From positions 1 through 57,609 of the forward strand of contig CAMHHL010000004.1 in assembly GCA_946184925.1 (NCBI GenBank): 57,609 bases of DNA. The letters run 5' to 3'. This document shows positions 48,224 to 56,671 of the stretch, in pieces. The DNA is from an uncultured Clostridia bacterium (GTDB lineage: Bacteria; Bacillota; Clostridia; Oscillospirales; Acutalibacteraceae). The notes under the pieces were generated by a model. The model did not search any database. It was not told where the DNA came from and was given only the letters and a program-made list of their open reading frames with translations. The position numbers and the translations under genes were made by a program. Positions within the stretch are counted from its first letter, which is position 1. Each line of letters opens with the position of its first letter.

Positions 48224-48622
48224 CTATGAAGCGGCTCTGCATTTTTTGCAGATTCCGTAAATGATGGTGTCTGAGATATCAACGCCGAAGCCGTCGCTCT
48301 CCTCAAGATTTTTTATCAGCATTTTTGCCCCCTCGGCGCTCATGTGGCTCGTCACGCCGCAGATTTTGCACGACAGGTGCAGGCAGCTTTTGCAGTGCTC
48401 GCCGCCGGAGTAGCGGTACATCACCTCGCGCCCGTTGCCGGAGACAACGCGTTTGAGCTCGCCGTTTTGCTCGAGCGCCGCAAGGTTGCGGTAAACAGCA
48501 CTGACGCTGATTCCGGCAGAGCTCAGCTCATCGGCAATCTGCCGCGCGGAGAAGCTCTCGTCAGTGTGCTCGGCGAGGAAGCTGAGTAGAGCCTCGCGTT
48601 GTTTTGTCATATATTTGGACAT
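48224..48622 (-). CDS. zur: Fur-family regulator, probably Zur
   Basis: A 132-residue Fur-family repressor. The winged helix (FSARQIADELSSAGISVSAVYRNLAAL) is followed by the metal region EHCKSCLHLSCKICG, with the structural zinc Cys pair CKIC, and the C-terminal pair CKKC. It heads the zur-znuC-znuB-lipoprotein operon and is preceded by paired palindromes, so it most likely represses zinc uptake when zinc is plentiful. PerR or Fur are less likely given the partners. Confidence 0.88.
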   Translation of the reverse strand: MSKYMTKQREALLSFLAEHTDESFSARQIADELSSAGISVSAVYRNLAALEQNGELKRVVSGNGREVMYRYSGGEHCKSCLHLSCKICGVTSHMSAEGAKMLIKNLEESDGFGVDISDTIIYGICKKCRAAS

Positions 48623-48634
48623 AAAGTCACCTCA

Positions 48635-48655
48635 ATTTGCGATTGATTCGCAAAT
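48635..48655 (-). promoter_or_regulatory. Candidate Zur operator 1
   Basis: Perfect palindrome ATTTGCGA and TCGCAAAT with a 5-base centre, between the -10 box and the zur start. Confidence 0.8.
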
Positions 48656-48656
48656 C

Positions 48657-48685
48657 ATTATAACACTGACAGAATGCCTTGTCAA
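48657..48685 (-). promoter_or_regulatory. Promoter of the zur-znu operon
   Basis: On the minus strand TTGACA and TATAAT are 17 bases apart. It is flanked on both sides by TTGCGA palindromes. Confidence 0.88.
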
Positions 48686-48690
48686 TGCGA

Positions 48691-48711
48691 ATTCGCGAAA
48701 AACTCGCAAAT
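48691..48711. promoter_or_regulatory. Candidate Zur operator 2
   Basis: ATTCGCGA and TCGCAAAT arms (7 of 8 complementary) with the same 5-base centre as operator 1. It lies upstream of the zur promoter and 19 bases before the recD2 -35 box, so it could affect both directions. Confidence 0.7.
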
Positions 48712-48729
48712 TTAATCTGCGGTGAACAC

Positions 48730-48758
48730 TTGTTTTATTATGGCGGTTATTGTATAAT
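48730..48758 (+). promoter_or_regulatory. Promoter of recD2
   Basis: TTGTTT and TATAAT are 17 bases apart, 30 bases before ATG 48789. Confidence 0.7.
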
Positions 48759-48788
48759 AAACTGAGAAACTACGAAACAGGTAATAAT

Positions 48789-51002
48789 ATGCAGGATAAT
48801 CAGTTATTGGAGCTTGAGGGCACCGTTGAAAGCATAATATTCCGCAACGAGAGCAACGGTTACACCGTGCTCGAGCTCAGCGACGATGAAAGCACCGTCG
48901 CTGTAGGAATCATGCCCGACGTCAACCCCGGCGAACAGGTGAAGCTCATCGGCGGCTTCCGTCCGCATCCGAGCTACGGTATGCAGTTCTTTGCCGATAC
49001 ATACGAGAAGAGCATGCCCGGTGATATCGCCGGAATTCTCAACTATCTCAGCTCCGGCTCAATCAAGGGAATCGGCGCTGCGACTGCCGCGGTGCTCGTG
49101 CGTGAATTTGGTTCAAAAACTCTCGAGGTGCTCGAGAACGAACCGCAGCGAGTTGCGAAAATCCGCGGAATTTCGCTGAAAAAGGCGTCCGACATCAGCC
49201 GACAGCTTCGTGAGAACACCGGAATCCGCGAGCTTATGCTATATCTTTCCGAGTACGGAATCAGCCCGAACTCCGCCGTCAGGATTTTTAAGGTGTTCGG
49301 CACCAATTCAATAAGCGAGATTAAGCACAATCCGTATTCGCTCGTGAACGCGGATTTTATGATAGGCTTTGAGACAGCCGACGCAATCGCCGTGAAACAG
49401 GGCAGGGAGCCCGACGAGGGAATCAGAATCCGTGCCGGAATTGCGCATGTTCTGCGCCACAACCGAGGCAACGGTCACACATGTCTCCCCGAGGAAAAGC
49501 TCACCGAGGTTGCCGCGTCAATGCTCGGGCTGCCGCCTGAGCTTGTAGAGCGGTCGCTGGAGGAGATGATTGAGGACAACTCTCTGATTCGCTACGAGGC
49601 GGAGCGGAATTTTGTGTTTGAAAATGAGATGTTCGTCTCCGAGAGCTACATAGCCGGACGGCTCCATATGATGATGCAGTTCCCGGCGGTTCAGATTCCC
49701 GACATAGACAGGCACATCGAGGCTATCGAAACCTACAACGGAATAAAGTACGCTGAAATGCAGAAGCAAGCGATTACCGAGGCTCTGTCGCGCGGCTTGC
49801 TCGTGCTCACCGGAGGTCCGGGAACCGGCAAGACAACCACACTGAACGCGATTATAAAAATCCTGAAGGACAAGGGTCAGACCGTGCTGCTATGCGCTCC
49901 CACCGGAAGAGCCGCCCAGCGTATGAGCGAGGTTACAGGCTGCGAGGCAAAGACGATTCACCGTTTGCTTGAGGTCGCGTGGAACGCAAACGACCGTCTG
50001 GAATTCAAGAAGAACGAAAAGAATATGCTCAAGTGCGACGCGCTGATTATCGACGAGGTCAGTATGGTTGACAGCAAGCTTTTCGAGAGCGTTATGCGAG
50101 CTCTGCCGCTCGGATGCCGGCTTATTCTCGTAGGCGACAGCCACCAGCTTCCGTCCGTCGGCGCAGGAAACGTACTCGAGGATTTGGTAACATCGGGAGT
50201 TATTCCGGTGGTTCAGCTGAGCGAGATTTTCCGCCAGTCGATGGAGAGCCTCATAGTCACCAACGCCCACAAGATTGTCCGCGGCGAAATGCCCGATCTG
50301 AGCACAAGGAACAAGGACTTCTTCTTTCTGCGCTCCGAGGACAAAAACGTGATTGAAAACACCGTCACCGCACTCTGCACAACGAGGCTGAAAAACGCCT
50401 ACGGCTATGATATCTTCAGTGATATCCAGATTCTCGCTCCGGGGCGCAAGGGCGAACTCGGTGTGACTGAGCTCAACTCAAAGCTTCAGGAAGTCGTCAA
50501 CCCCAAGGACGCCGAGAAGAACGAGCTTGTCTCCGGCAAGCGCACTCTTCGTGAGGGCGACAAGGTAATGCAGACAAGGAACAATTATGACCTGCTCTGG
50601 GTGAAGGACGACGGAGAGACGGGAGAGGGAGTTTTCAACGGTGAAATCGGAATTATTGAGTCCATAAACAAAAAGACGCGGATAATCCGCGTCCGGTATG
50701 ATGATAAAATTGCGAGCTACGACTTTGACTTTGCGCCCGACCTCGACCATGCCTACGCCACAACGGTACACAAGAGCCAGGGCAACGAATTCGAGGCGGT
50801 CGTCATGCCGCTCTACAGGGGAGCGCCGATGCTTATGTACCGTAATCTCCTCTACACTGCCGTCACAAGAGCCAAAAAGCTGATGATAATCGTCGGCAGC
50901 GAGTCGGTGGTTGAGCGAATGGTCGAGAATGACCGCAAGAATAAGCGATACAGCGGTCTTAGGTATTTTTTGCAGGAACACAGTGATGAACAGCTTTCTT
51001 GA
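48789..51002 (+). CDS. recD2: RecD2-type SF1B DNA helicase
   Basis: A 737-residue 5'-3' helicase of DNA repair, independent of RecBC. The N-terminal OB-like region (LEGTVESIIFRNESNGYTVLEL) is followed by helix-hairpin-helix motifs (GSIKGIGAATAAVLVREFG and similar). The motor has Walker A VLTGGPGTGKTTT, LCAPTGRAAQRM, Walker B LIIDEVSMVD, LVGDSHQLPSVG, and the C-terminal YATTVHKSQGNEF and YTAVTRAKK. Its length is usual for the family. ATG 48789 is chosen because the upstream frame overlaps the promoter. The comF gene overlaps its 3' end. Confidence 0.96.
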   Translation: MQDNQLLELEGTVESIIFRNESNGYTVLELSDDESTVAVGIMPDVNPGEQVKLIGGFRPHPSYGMQFFADTYEKSMPGDIAGILNYLSSGSIKGIGAATAAVLVREFGSKTLEVLENEPQRVAKIRGISLKKASDISRQLRENTGIRELMLYLSEYGISPNSAVRIFKVFGTNSISEIKHNPYSLVNADFMIGFETADAIAVKQGREPDEGIRIRAGIAHVLRHNRGNGHTCLPEEKLTEVAASMLGLPPELVERSLEEMIEDNSLIRYEAERNFVFENEMFVSESYIAGRLHMMMQFPAVQIPDIDRHIEAIETYNGIKYAEMQKQAITEALSRGLLVLTGGPGTGKTTTLNAIIKILKDKGQTVLLCAPTGRAAQRMSEVTGCEAKTIHRLLEVAWNANDRLEFKKNEKNMLKCDALIIDEVSMVDSKLFESVMRALPLGCRLILVGDSHQLPSVGAGNVLEDLVTSGVIPVVQLSEIFRQSMESLIVTNAHKIVRGEMPDLSTRNKDFFFLRSEDKNVIENTVTALCTTRLKNAYGYDIFSDIQILAPGRKGELGVTELNSKLQEVVNPKDAEKNELVSGKRTLREGDKVMQTRNNYDLLWVKDDGETGEGVFNGEIGIIESINKKTRIIRVRYDDKIASYDFDFAPDLDHAYATTVHKSQGNEFEAVVMPLYRGAPMLMYRNLLYTAVTRAKKLMIIVGSESVVERMVENDRKNKRYSGLRYFLQEHSDEQLS

Positions 51003-51633
51003 CAGAATTCTTAAAAAAGTATATCCCGAGCGTTGTCCGTACTGCGACCGCGTGATTGAGTGCGGCTTGCCGTATTGTGAGGATTGCGCGGCAGATTTTC
51101 CGGAGGAGCTTCCTCGTTTCTTCACTCCGGGCGGATTCCCGTGCCGCGCGGTGTTCTACTACGAGGGCGGCTATGCCGGCGCGGTGAAACGTTTGAAATT
51201 CGGCGGCGTCAAGGCTGTAGGCAGTCAGCTTGCCGTTCCGCTTGCAAAGCTCATCAGGGGCTATGAATTCAATTTTGATGTTGTGACGAGCGTTCCGATG
51301 TTCGAAAAGCGCAGGCGTGAGCGCGGCTTCAACCATGCCGAGGTTATTGCGTCCGCGACTGCCGAAATCCTCGGATCGGAATACGACAATCTACTCGTCA
51401 AAACAAAGGACAACAAGCCCCAGCATACCCTCGGCGGACTTTCTCAAAGGCGTGCGAATGTAAAAAATGTATATAAGGCGCCTGACAAAGAAAAAATAAA
51501 GGGGAAGAGCATTCTGCTCATCGACGATATTTTCACCACCGGCTGCACAATCGGCGAATGCGCCCGGGTTCTGAGCAAGGCAGGAGCCGCGCGAGTGTGC
51601 TGCGCGGTTGTGTGCGTTAGAAAGCCGTCGTAA
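50986..51633 (+). CDS. comF: ComF family phosphoribosyltransferase-like protein
   Basis: A 215-residue ComF-type protein. The N-terminal zinc finger (CPYCDRVIECGLPYCEDC) precedes a PRTase domain with YEGGYAGAVKRLKFGG, VVTSVPMFEKRRRERGFNHAE, the KDNKPQHTLGG segment and the PRPP loop LLIDDIFTTGCTIGECA. ComF helps DNA uptake or handling of transforming DNA in competent bacteria, though many non-competent species keep it. ATG 50986 overlaps recD2 by 17 bases, linking two DNA-processing genes. Confidence 0.93.
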   Translation: MNSFLDRILKKVYPERCPYCDRVIECGLPYCEDCAADFPEELPRFFTPGGFPCRAVFYYEGGYAGAVKRLKFGGVKAVGSQLAVPLAKLIRGYEFNFDVVTSVPMFEKRRRERGFNHAEVIASATAEILGSEYDNLLVKTKDNKPQHTLGGLSQRRANVKNVYKAPDKEKIKGKSILLIDDIFTTGCTIGECARVLSKAGAARVCCAVVCVRKPS

Positions 51634-51661
51634 AAAACTCCGGCAGATTGTGTGCAGTGGG

Positions 51662-51690
51662 TTGAAAAACAGGCTGATTTGGAATATAAT
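51662..51690 (+). promoter_or_regulatory. Promoter of the MreB-like gene
   Basis: TTGAAA and TATAAT are 17 bases apart, 35 bases before the proposed TTG start. Confidence 0.8.
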
Positions 51691-51725
51691 ATTAGAATAG
51701 ACATTCATAGGAAAGGGTGTTGAAT

Positions 51726-52742
51726 TTGGATTTAGGTATAGATTTGGGAAGCAGCAGAACAAGAATTTTTGTCGACAAAAAAGGCAAGGAGCTCGACGAG
51801 GCGTCGGTCTCCGCCTACAGCGTTGCTGACAATCAGATTATCGCGGTGGGTGACGAGGCATACGCCATGATTGGTAAGACGCCGGAGAGCATAAACGCCG
51901 AGTTTACGATAGAAAACGGCGTAATCTCTCAGTCAATGCTGCTTGAGGACACAGTGAACATTTTGCTCAGGCATGTCTGCACCAGCAAGATTATTATGCC
52001 GAGAGTTGTCGCGGCTATTCCCGGCGACGTTACCGAGGTGGAAAAGCGCGCCGTTGTCAACGCGATAAGCAGCTTCGGAGTAAGGAGAGTTTTTCTCATT
52101 GAGAACACCAAGGTCGCCGCAATGGGCGCCGGACGCGATATCATGGGACCTCACGGAACGATGGTAGCCGACCTCGGCGCCGGAACCGTCAGCATCGGAG
52201 TTCTTTCGCTCGGCGGCGTGGCTGTCAGCAAGAGCCTCAAAACCGGCGGCAACGATATGGACAACGAAATTCTCAAATACATCAGGAAGAAGTACTCCCT
52301 CATCATCGGACTCCCCATGGCTGAGAAGTGCAAGAACGCTGTCGGGTGTCTTGTTGAGCCGAGTGCCGAGAAAACCTTCCGCGTCAAGGGCAGGGACGCA
52401 ATCGGCGGCTTGCCTCGCTTTGTTGATGTCACCGAGGAGGAAATTTCCGAGGTGATTATGCCCAAGGCGCTCGAGATTGTCGCCGCAATCAAGGATGCGA
52501 TCGAGGAAACTCCGCCCGAGCTTGTCGGCGATATTTACACCGACGGAATTGTGCTTACCGGCGGACTTGCGAACCTCAGGGGCTTTGACAAGCTCATCGA
52601 GAGCAAAACCGATATCCGCGTGACAGTTGCGGAAAACCCTGCCGACTGCGTAATCAACGGCTGCGGAATCGCGATTAGTTATATCGCTGAGGTTGAGAAA
52701 ACCGCAAAGACCGACATTAATCCGCTCATGGCGGCGTATTAA
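51726..52742 (+). CDS. Divergent MreB-family actin-like protein
   Basis: A 338-residue actin/Hsp70-superfamily protein. It has phosphate-1 motif LGIDLGSSRTRIF, VVAAIPGDVTEVEKRAVVNA, the LIENTKVAAMGAGRDI and MVADLGAGTVSIGVLS (phosphate-2) segments, KTGGNDMD and the adenosine motif GIVLTGGLANLRGFD. MreB polymers guide cell-wall synthesis. This one departs from classic MreB at GIDLGTANT (here GSSRT) and is not followed by mreC/mreD, so it may be a second paralogue with a special role. AAAGGGTG fits TTG 51726 best; GTG 51717 is an alternative. It is monocistronic. Confidence 0.87.
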   Translation: MDLGIDLGSSRTRIFVDKKGKELDEASVSAYSVADNQIIAVGDEAYAMIGKTPESINAEFTIENGVISQSMLLEDTVNILLRHVCTSKIIMPRVVAAIPGDVTEVEKRAVVNAISSFGVRRVFLIENTKVAAMGAGRDIMGPHGTMVADLGAGTVSIGVLSLGGVAVSKSLKTGGNDMDNEILKYIRKKYSLIIGLPMAEKCKNAVGCLVEPSAEKTFRVKGRDAIGGLPRFVDVTEEEISEVIMPKALEIVAAIKDAIEETPPELVGDIYTDGIVLTGGLANLRGFDKLIESKTDIRVTVAENPADCVINGCGIAISYIAEVEKTAKTDINPLMAAY

Positions 52743-52747
52743 ATCAA

Positions 52748-52775
52748 AAACCGACCGGGTTAAATCGGTCGGTTT
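52748..52775. terminator. Bidirectional terminator between the MreB-like gene and murC
   Basis: AAACCGACCG and CGGTCGGTTT form a perfect 10-bp stem with an 8-base loop, flanked by A and T runs on both sides. Confidence 0.9.
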
Positions 52776-52804
52776 TTCTGTTTCAATTCACGTTTTGCTG
52801 TTTG

Positions 52805-54187
52805 TTACGCGTCATACTTCTCTTTAAGCTTTGCGAGAATCATATTCGCGCACATATAAACGTTTCCGCCGCCCATGGTGAGGATGAGATCGCCGGGCTT
52901 GGCGTTTTCGGTCACGTACTCGGTGATATCCTCAAAGGTGTCGATGCACTTTGATCCCGGAACCTTCGCGCCGAGGTCGGTGCTGTAGATGTTGTATGTG
53001 TTTGTCTCGCGGACGGGGAGAATTTCCGAGATAATCGCCTCGTCGGGAATTTTGAGCGCTTCGGCAAAGTCGTCAAGCAGCATGGCGGTTCTCGAGAAGG
53101 TGTGAGGCTGGAAAACAGCCCATACCTTGTTGAAGCCCATATTCATCGCGGCGTTGAGCGTCGCAGTGAGCTCCGTCGGATGATGAGCGAAATCGTCGGC
53201 AACGGTTATGTCGTTAGGTGTGCCGAGGATTTCAAAGCGGCGGTGAACTCCGCCGAATTTGCCGAGGTTCTCCGCAATCTCCTTGGGCGTCGCGCCGAGG
53301 TAGTGAGCCGTGGCGGCTGCGGCGAGGGCGTTGTAGATGTTGTGCTTACCCGGTACAATCAGGTGAATTGTGCAGAGCTTTTCGCCCTTGTGCATAAGGT
53401 CAAAGGTCTCGTGAACGCCTTTGTCGGCGCTGATGTTCGCGGCGTAGTAGTCGTTCTGTTCTCCGAGACCGTAGGTGATTTTTTCGTTCGGCAGTCCCTC
53501 GACGCAGTCAAGGGTGTTTTGGTCGTCGCCGTTGATGACGAGCGCGCCGGTTGTCTGCTCTGAGAACTTGCGGAACGATTTTTTGATGTTCTCAAGCGTT
53601 CCGAAGTAGTCGAGGTGGTCGGCGTCAACATTGAGGATAACGCTGATGAACGGAGTGAGCTCGAGAAAGGTGTCAACATATTCGCACGCCTCGCACACGA
53701 TGATGTCGCTCTGACCGACATAGCTGTTGCCGCCGATGAACGGCAGCTTGCCGCCGATAATCGCCGACGGGTCAAAGCCTGAGCCGATGAGCACCTGAGT
53801 AAGCATTCCGGTGGTTGAGGTCTTGCCGTGAGTGCCGGAAATCGCGATGCTGCGGTTGTATCGTCTTGTGACGATTCCGAGCATAACGCTGCGCTCAATG
53901 CAGGGAATTCCGCGGCGCACCGCCTCGGCTCTCTCGGGGTTCTCGGGCTTGACTGCCGCAGAGTATACAACAAGGTCGGCGCCTTCGATGTTTTCAGCCT
54001 TGTGTCCCATAAACACCGGGATTCCGTAGCCCTTGATTTTGTCAAGAGTTTCGCCCTCGTTCATGTCAGAGCCCTGAATCTCAAACCCTTCGCTCATCAG
54101 AATTTCCGCGAGCGGACACATTCCGCTTCCGCCGATTCCGATAAAATGTATTCTTTTTTTATTGTCCAGAAGATGATCGTTTTTCAT
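52805..54187 (-). CDS. murC: UDP-N-acetylmuramate-L-alanine ligase
   Basis: A 460-residue Mur ligase that adds L-Ala to UDP-MurNAc in peptidoglycan precursor synthesis. It has the N-terminal UDP-binding IHFIGIGGSGMCPLAEIL, the P-loop ISGTHGKTSTTGM, NVDADHLDYFGT, HNIYNALAAAATA, and the C-terminal GGVHRRFEILG with DDFAHHPTEL. ATG 54187 follows GGAGG; the upstream extension of the frame is rejected. It is alone, not in a dcw cluster. A clear consensus promoter was not found. Confidence 0.96.
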   Translation of the reverse strand: MKNDHLLDNKKRIHFIGIGGSGMCPLAEILMSEGFEIQGSDMNEGETLDKIKGYGIPVFMGHKAENIEGADLVVYSAAVKPENPERAEAVRRGIPCIERSVMLGIVTRRYNRSIAISGTHGKTSTTGMLTQVLIGSGFDPSAIIGGKLPFIGGNSYVGQSDIIVCEACEYVDTFLELTPFISVILNVDADHLDYFGTLENIKKSFRKFSEQTTGALVINGDDQNTLDCVEGLPNEKITYGLGEQNDYYAANISADKGVHETFDLMHKGEKLCTIHLIVPGKHNIYNALAAAATAHYLGATPKEIAENLGKFGGVHRRFEILGTPNDITVADDFAHHPTELTATLNAAMNMGFNKVWAVFQPHTFSRTAMLLDDFAEALKIPDEAIISEILPVRETNTYNIYSTDLGAKVPGSKCIDTFEDITEYVTENAKPGDLILTMGGGNVYMCANMILAKLKEKYDA

Positions 54188-54284
54188 ACCTTTTCCTCCG
54201 TTAATATCATAGTTACACATATTATATTGCTTTTTAACGCAAAAATAAATACCTGTGAGGAAATAAATAAATATTTTTACCATA

Positions 54285-54313
54285 TTGCCAAATAAAGCGG
54301 TTAATGGTAGAAT
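54285..54313 (+). promoter_or_regulatory. Promoter of the rlmD operon
   Basis: TTGCCA and TAGAAT are 17 bases apart, 32 bases before ATG 54346. Confidence 0.7.
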
Positions 54314-54345
54314 AATTCTGGATATTAATTTGATTGGGGATAGCT

Positions 54346-55707
54346 ATGAACCTCAGAAAAAATGATATAGTCAGCCTTAGAATCGCCTCGATGACTTCAG
54401 CCGGCAGCGGAGTCGGAAGAACCGAGGACGGAATCGCCGTCTTTGTGCCGATGACGGCTGTCGGTGATGTGATTGAGGCCAGAATTCTCAAGACAAAAAA
54501 GACCTACGCCTTTGGTAAGATTGAGAGAATTTCCGAGCCTTCGCCCTCGAGGATTGAGCCGGATTGTCCGTGTTTTTCAAGGTGCGGCGGCTGCGTCTAC
54601 AGACACATTGATTATAATTGTGAAAAAGAAATAAAATACAACAGAGTTAAGGACGCCGTTGAGCGAATCGGCGGTTTTTCCGATGTGCTGATTAACCCGG
54701 TTGTCGGTAACGAAAAAACCGACCGATACCGCAACAAGGCTCAGCTTCCGGCACAAATGGGGGAGAGCGGCGTTCAGCTCGGCTTTTATGCATCTCATAG
54801 CCACAGGATTATTCCCTGCGACGACTGTCTGCTCCAGCCTGAAAGCTTCGCGCGGATTATGAAAATCACGCGTGAGTTTATGAACGAAACCGGACAGACC
54901 GCCTATGACGAGCAAACCGGAAAAGGAAAGCTCAGGCACCTCTACATAAGATATGCGGAAAAAACAGATGAGTTAATGATTTGTTTTGTCATCAACGGCA
55001 ACGGGTTAAAGCGCGAGGATGTTCTTGTTGCGCGGTTGAGGGAGAGTTTTCCGAACCTCAAAAGCGTGATTTTTAATTCTAACAGAGAAAAAACAAACGT
55101 TGTCTTAGGCTCGAAGAACCGCACCGCCTACGGCTCCGATTATATCACCGATGTGCTCTGCGGCAAGCGCTTCAAGCTCTCGCCGCTGTCGTTCTATCAG
55201 GTCAACCGCGACCAGGCGGAAAAGCTCTACAAAATCGCCCGGAACTATGCCGCGCTCGGCGGAGACGAAGTTTTGCTCGATCTCTACTGCGGCACCGGTA
55301 CAATCGGACTTTCGATGGCTGATGAATGCAGGGAGCTGATCGGCGTAGAAATTGTAGAGGACGCCGTGCTCGACGCTCGGGAGAACGCAAGTCTCAACAG
55401 CGTCGGAAACGCGCGGTTCATTTGCGGCGACGCTTCCTATGCTGCGGAAAAGCTCAGAGCCGAGGGTGTGAGCCCGGACGTTGTGATAATTGATCCGCCG
55501 CGAAAAGGGTGCGGCGAGGGGCTCGTCGGTACCATTGCGGCGATGGCGCCCCGGAGAGTTGTTTATGTCTCCTGCGACCCGGAAACGCTCGCGAGGGACT
55601 TGCGCCTTTTTGCCGGCAATAATTATTCCGTAAAAGAAATAACACCTGTTGACTTGTTCAGCAGAACATCTCACATCGAGAACGTCGCATTGATTGAAAA
55701 ACTATGA
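54346..55707 (+). CDS. rlmD: 23S rRNA (uracil-5-)-methyltransferase, RlmD/RumA type
   Basis: A 453-residue SAM-dependent RNA m5U methyltransferase. It has an N-terminal TRAM domain (to about residue 60), an Fe-S Cys set CPCFSRCGGCVYRHIDY, then RYRNKAQLP, the SAM motif LLDLYCGTGTIGLSMA, VIIDPPRKGCG and the catalytic Cys in VYVSCDPETLARD. In Firmicutes this family modifies 23S rRNA (RlmCD) or tRNA, so the exact site is not certain. ATG 54346 is preferred to TTG 54334. It overlaps the amidohydrolase start (ATGA). Confidence 0.92.
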   Translation: MNLRKNDIVSLRIASMTSAGSGVGRTEDGIAVFVPMTAVGDVIEARILKTKKTYAFGKIERISEPSPSRIEPDCPCFSRCGGCVYRHIDYNCEKEIKYNRVKDAVERIGGFSDVLINPVVGNEKTDRYRNKAQLPAQMGESGVQLGFYASHSHRIIPCDDCLLQPESFARIMKITREFMNETGQTAYDEQTGKGKLRHLYIRYAEKTDELMICFVINGNGLKREDVLVARLRESFPNLKSVIFNSNREKTNVVLGSKNRTAYGSDYITDVLCGKRFKLSPLSFYQVNRDQAEKLYKIARNYAALGGDEVLLDLYCGTGTIGLSMADECRELIGVEIVEDAVLDARENASLNSVGNARFICGDASYAAEKLRAEGVSPDVVIIDPPRKGCGEGLVGTIAAMAPRRVVYVSCDPETLARDLRLFAGNNYSVKEITPVDLFSRTSHIENVALIEKL

Positions 55708-56525
55708 TAATTGACACTCACGCCCACATCGGGCGGCTCATCGGATTTAATATGCCACCGAAAAACCTGCTTTACTCTATGGACAGGTACGGAATAGATT
55801 TCTCGCTTGTCTCGAATATCGAGGCTGCCGAGTTTGACCACAAGGGGAGAAGGCTGCCCTTCTTCCTTCGAAAATCACAAAACAAGCTGCTCAGAGAAAC
55901 TCTCGCTTTCGCCGGAGAAAATGCAGACAGAATCGGCGTTTTGCCGTGGATGAGAATTTATTCCGAAACGCCTGACGAGGAGTTCTTGCGGCTGATTGAG
56001 GAGAACCGCGCGCTTGTTTACGGGCTCAAGCTTCATCCTTTCCATTCGCGCGTAGCTCCGGACGACAAGCGGCTCGAGCCTGTCTATGCCGTTGCAAGGA
56101 GATTCGGGCTCCCGGTTGTTTCACATACCGGCGGTTGCGAGGAGGCGCGCTCCGTTCACATCTATAACGCGGCTAAGCAAAACCCGGACATCAGCTTCGT
56201 CATGGTTCATATGGATTTGGGTACCGACAACCGCGAGGCGTTCGGACTTCTCGGCAAGCTTCCGAATCTCTACGGCGACACAACTTGGGTTCCGCTCAAA
56301 ACCACTGTAGAGGCAATCAGGCGCTGCGGCATGGATAAGATGCTATTCGGCACTGACAATCCGATTGACGGCAAGGACACGCTCCTGCACAACAAAACCG
56401 GTGACCGTTCGCTTTATCAGGAGTATTTCGGCGAGTTAAAAACTCTGCTTACTCAAGAGGAGTACGATTGCCTTATGTACAAAAACGCCGCAAGGCTGTT
56501 CGGGATAAAAGTTAAGGAAGATTGA
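55704..56525 (+). CDS. TIM-barrel amidohydrolase
   Basis: A 273-residue metal-dependent hydrolase of the Amidohydro_2/TatD-like group. Ligands are seen in IIDTHAHIG (HxH), GLKLHPFHSR, VVSHTGG, MVHMDLG and FGTDNPIDG. No substrate can be assigned. It overlaps rlmD by four bases and is followed after two bases by a small membrane protein, forming an operon with an SDR enzyme at the end. Confidence 0.87.
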   Translation: MIIDTHAHIGRLIGFNMPPKNLLYSMDRYGIDFSLVSNIEAAEFDHKGRRLPFFLRKSQNKLLRETLAFAGENADRIGVLPWMRIYSETPDEEFLRLIEENRALVYGLKLHPFHSRVAPDDKRLEPVYAVARRFGLPVVSHTGGCEEARSVHIYNAAKQNPDISFVMVHMDLGTDNREAFGLLGKLPNLYGDTTWVPLKTTVEAIRRCGMDKMLFGTDNPIDGKDTLLHNKTGDRSLYQEYFGELKTLLTQEEYDCLMYKNAARLFGIKVKED

Positions 56526-56527
56526 TT

Positions 56528-56656
56528 ATGGAACTCAGCGGATTTTGTCTGATAATCGGCGGTGTGTTTCTGGCTTACGGAATTGTTCGCCTTGTGCTCG
56601 CGGTGCGCAAGGCGAATAAGGAGATAAAAAAGCGGGATAATACACGTGAAGAATAA
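56528..56656 (+). CDS. Small single-pass membrane protein (42 residues)
   Basis: ATG 56528 opens a 42-residue frame with one transmembrane helix (FCLIIGGVFLAYGIVRLVLA) and a basic tail rich in Lys and Arg. It lies two bases after the amidohydrolase stop and 15 before the SDR start, within the operon, which supports it being expressed. The ribosome-binding site would lie in GTTAAGGAAG at the end of the upstream gene. Function unknown. Confidence 0.65.
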   Translation: MELSGFCLIIGGVFLAYGIVRLVLAVRKANKEIKKRDNTREE

Positions 56657-56671
56657 AAAAGGAATGATGAT

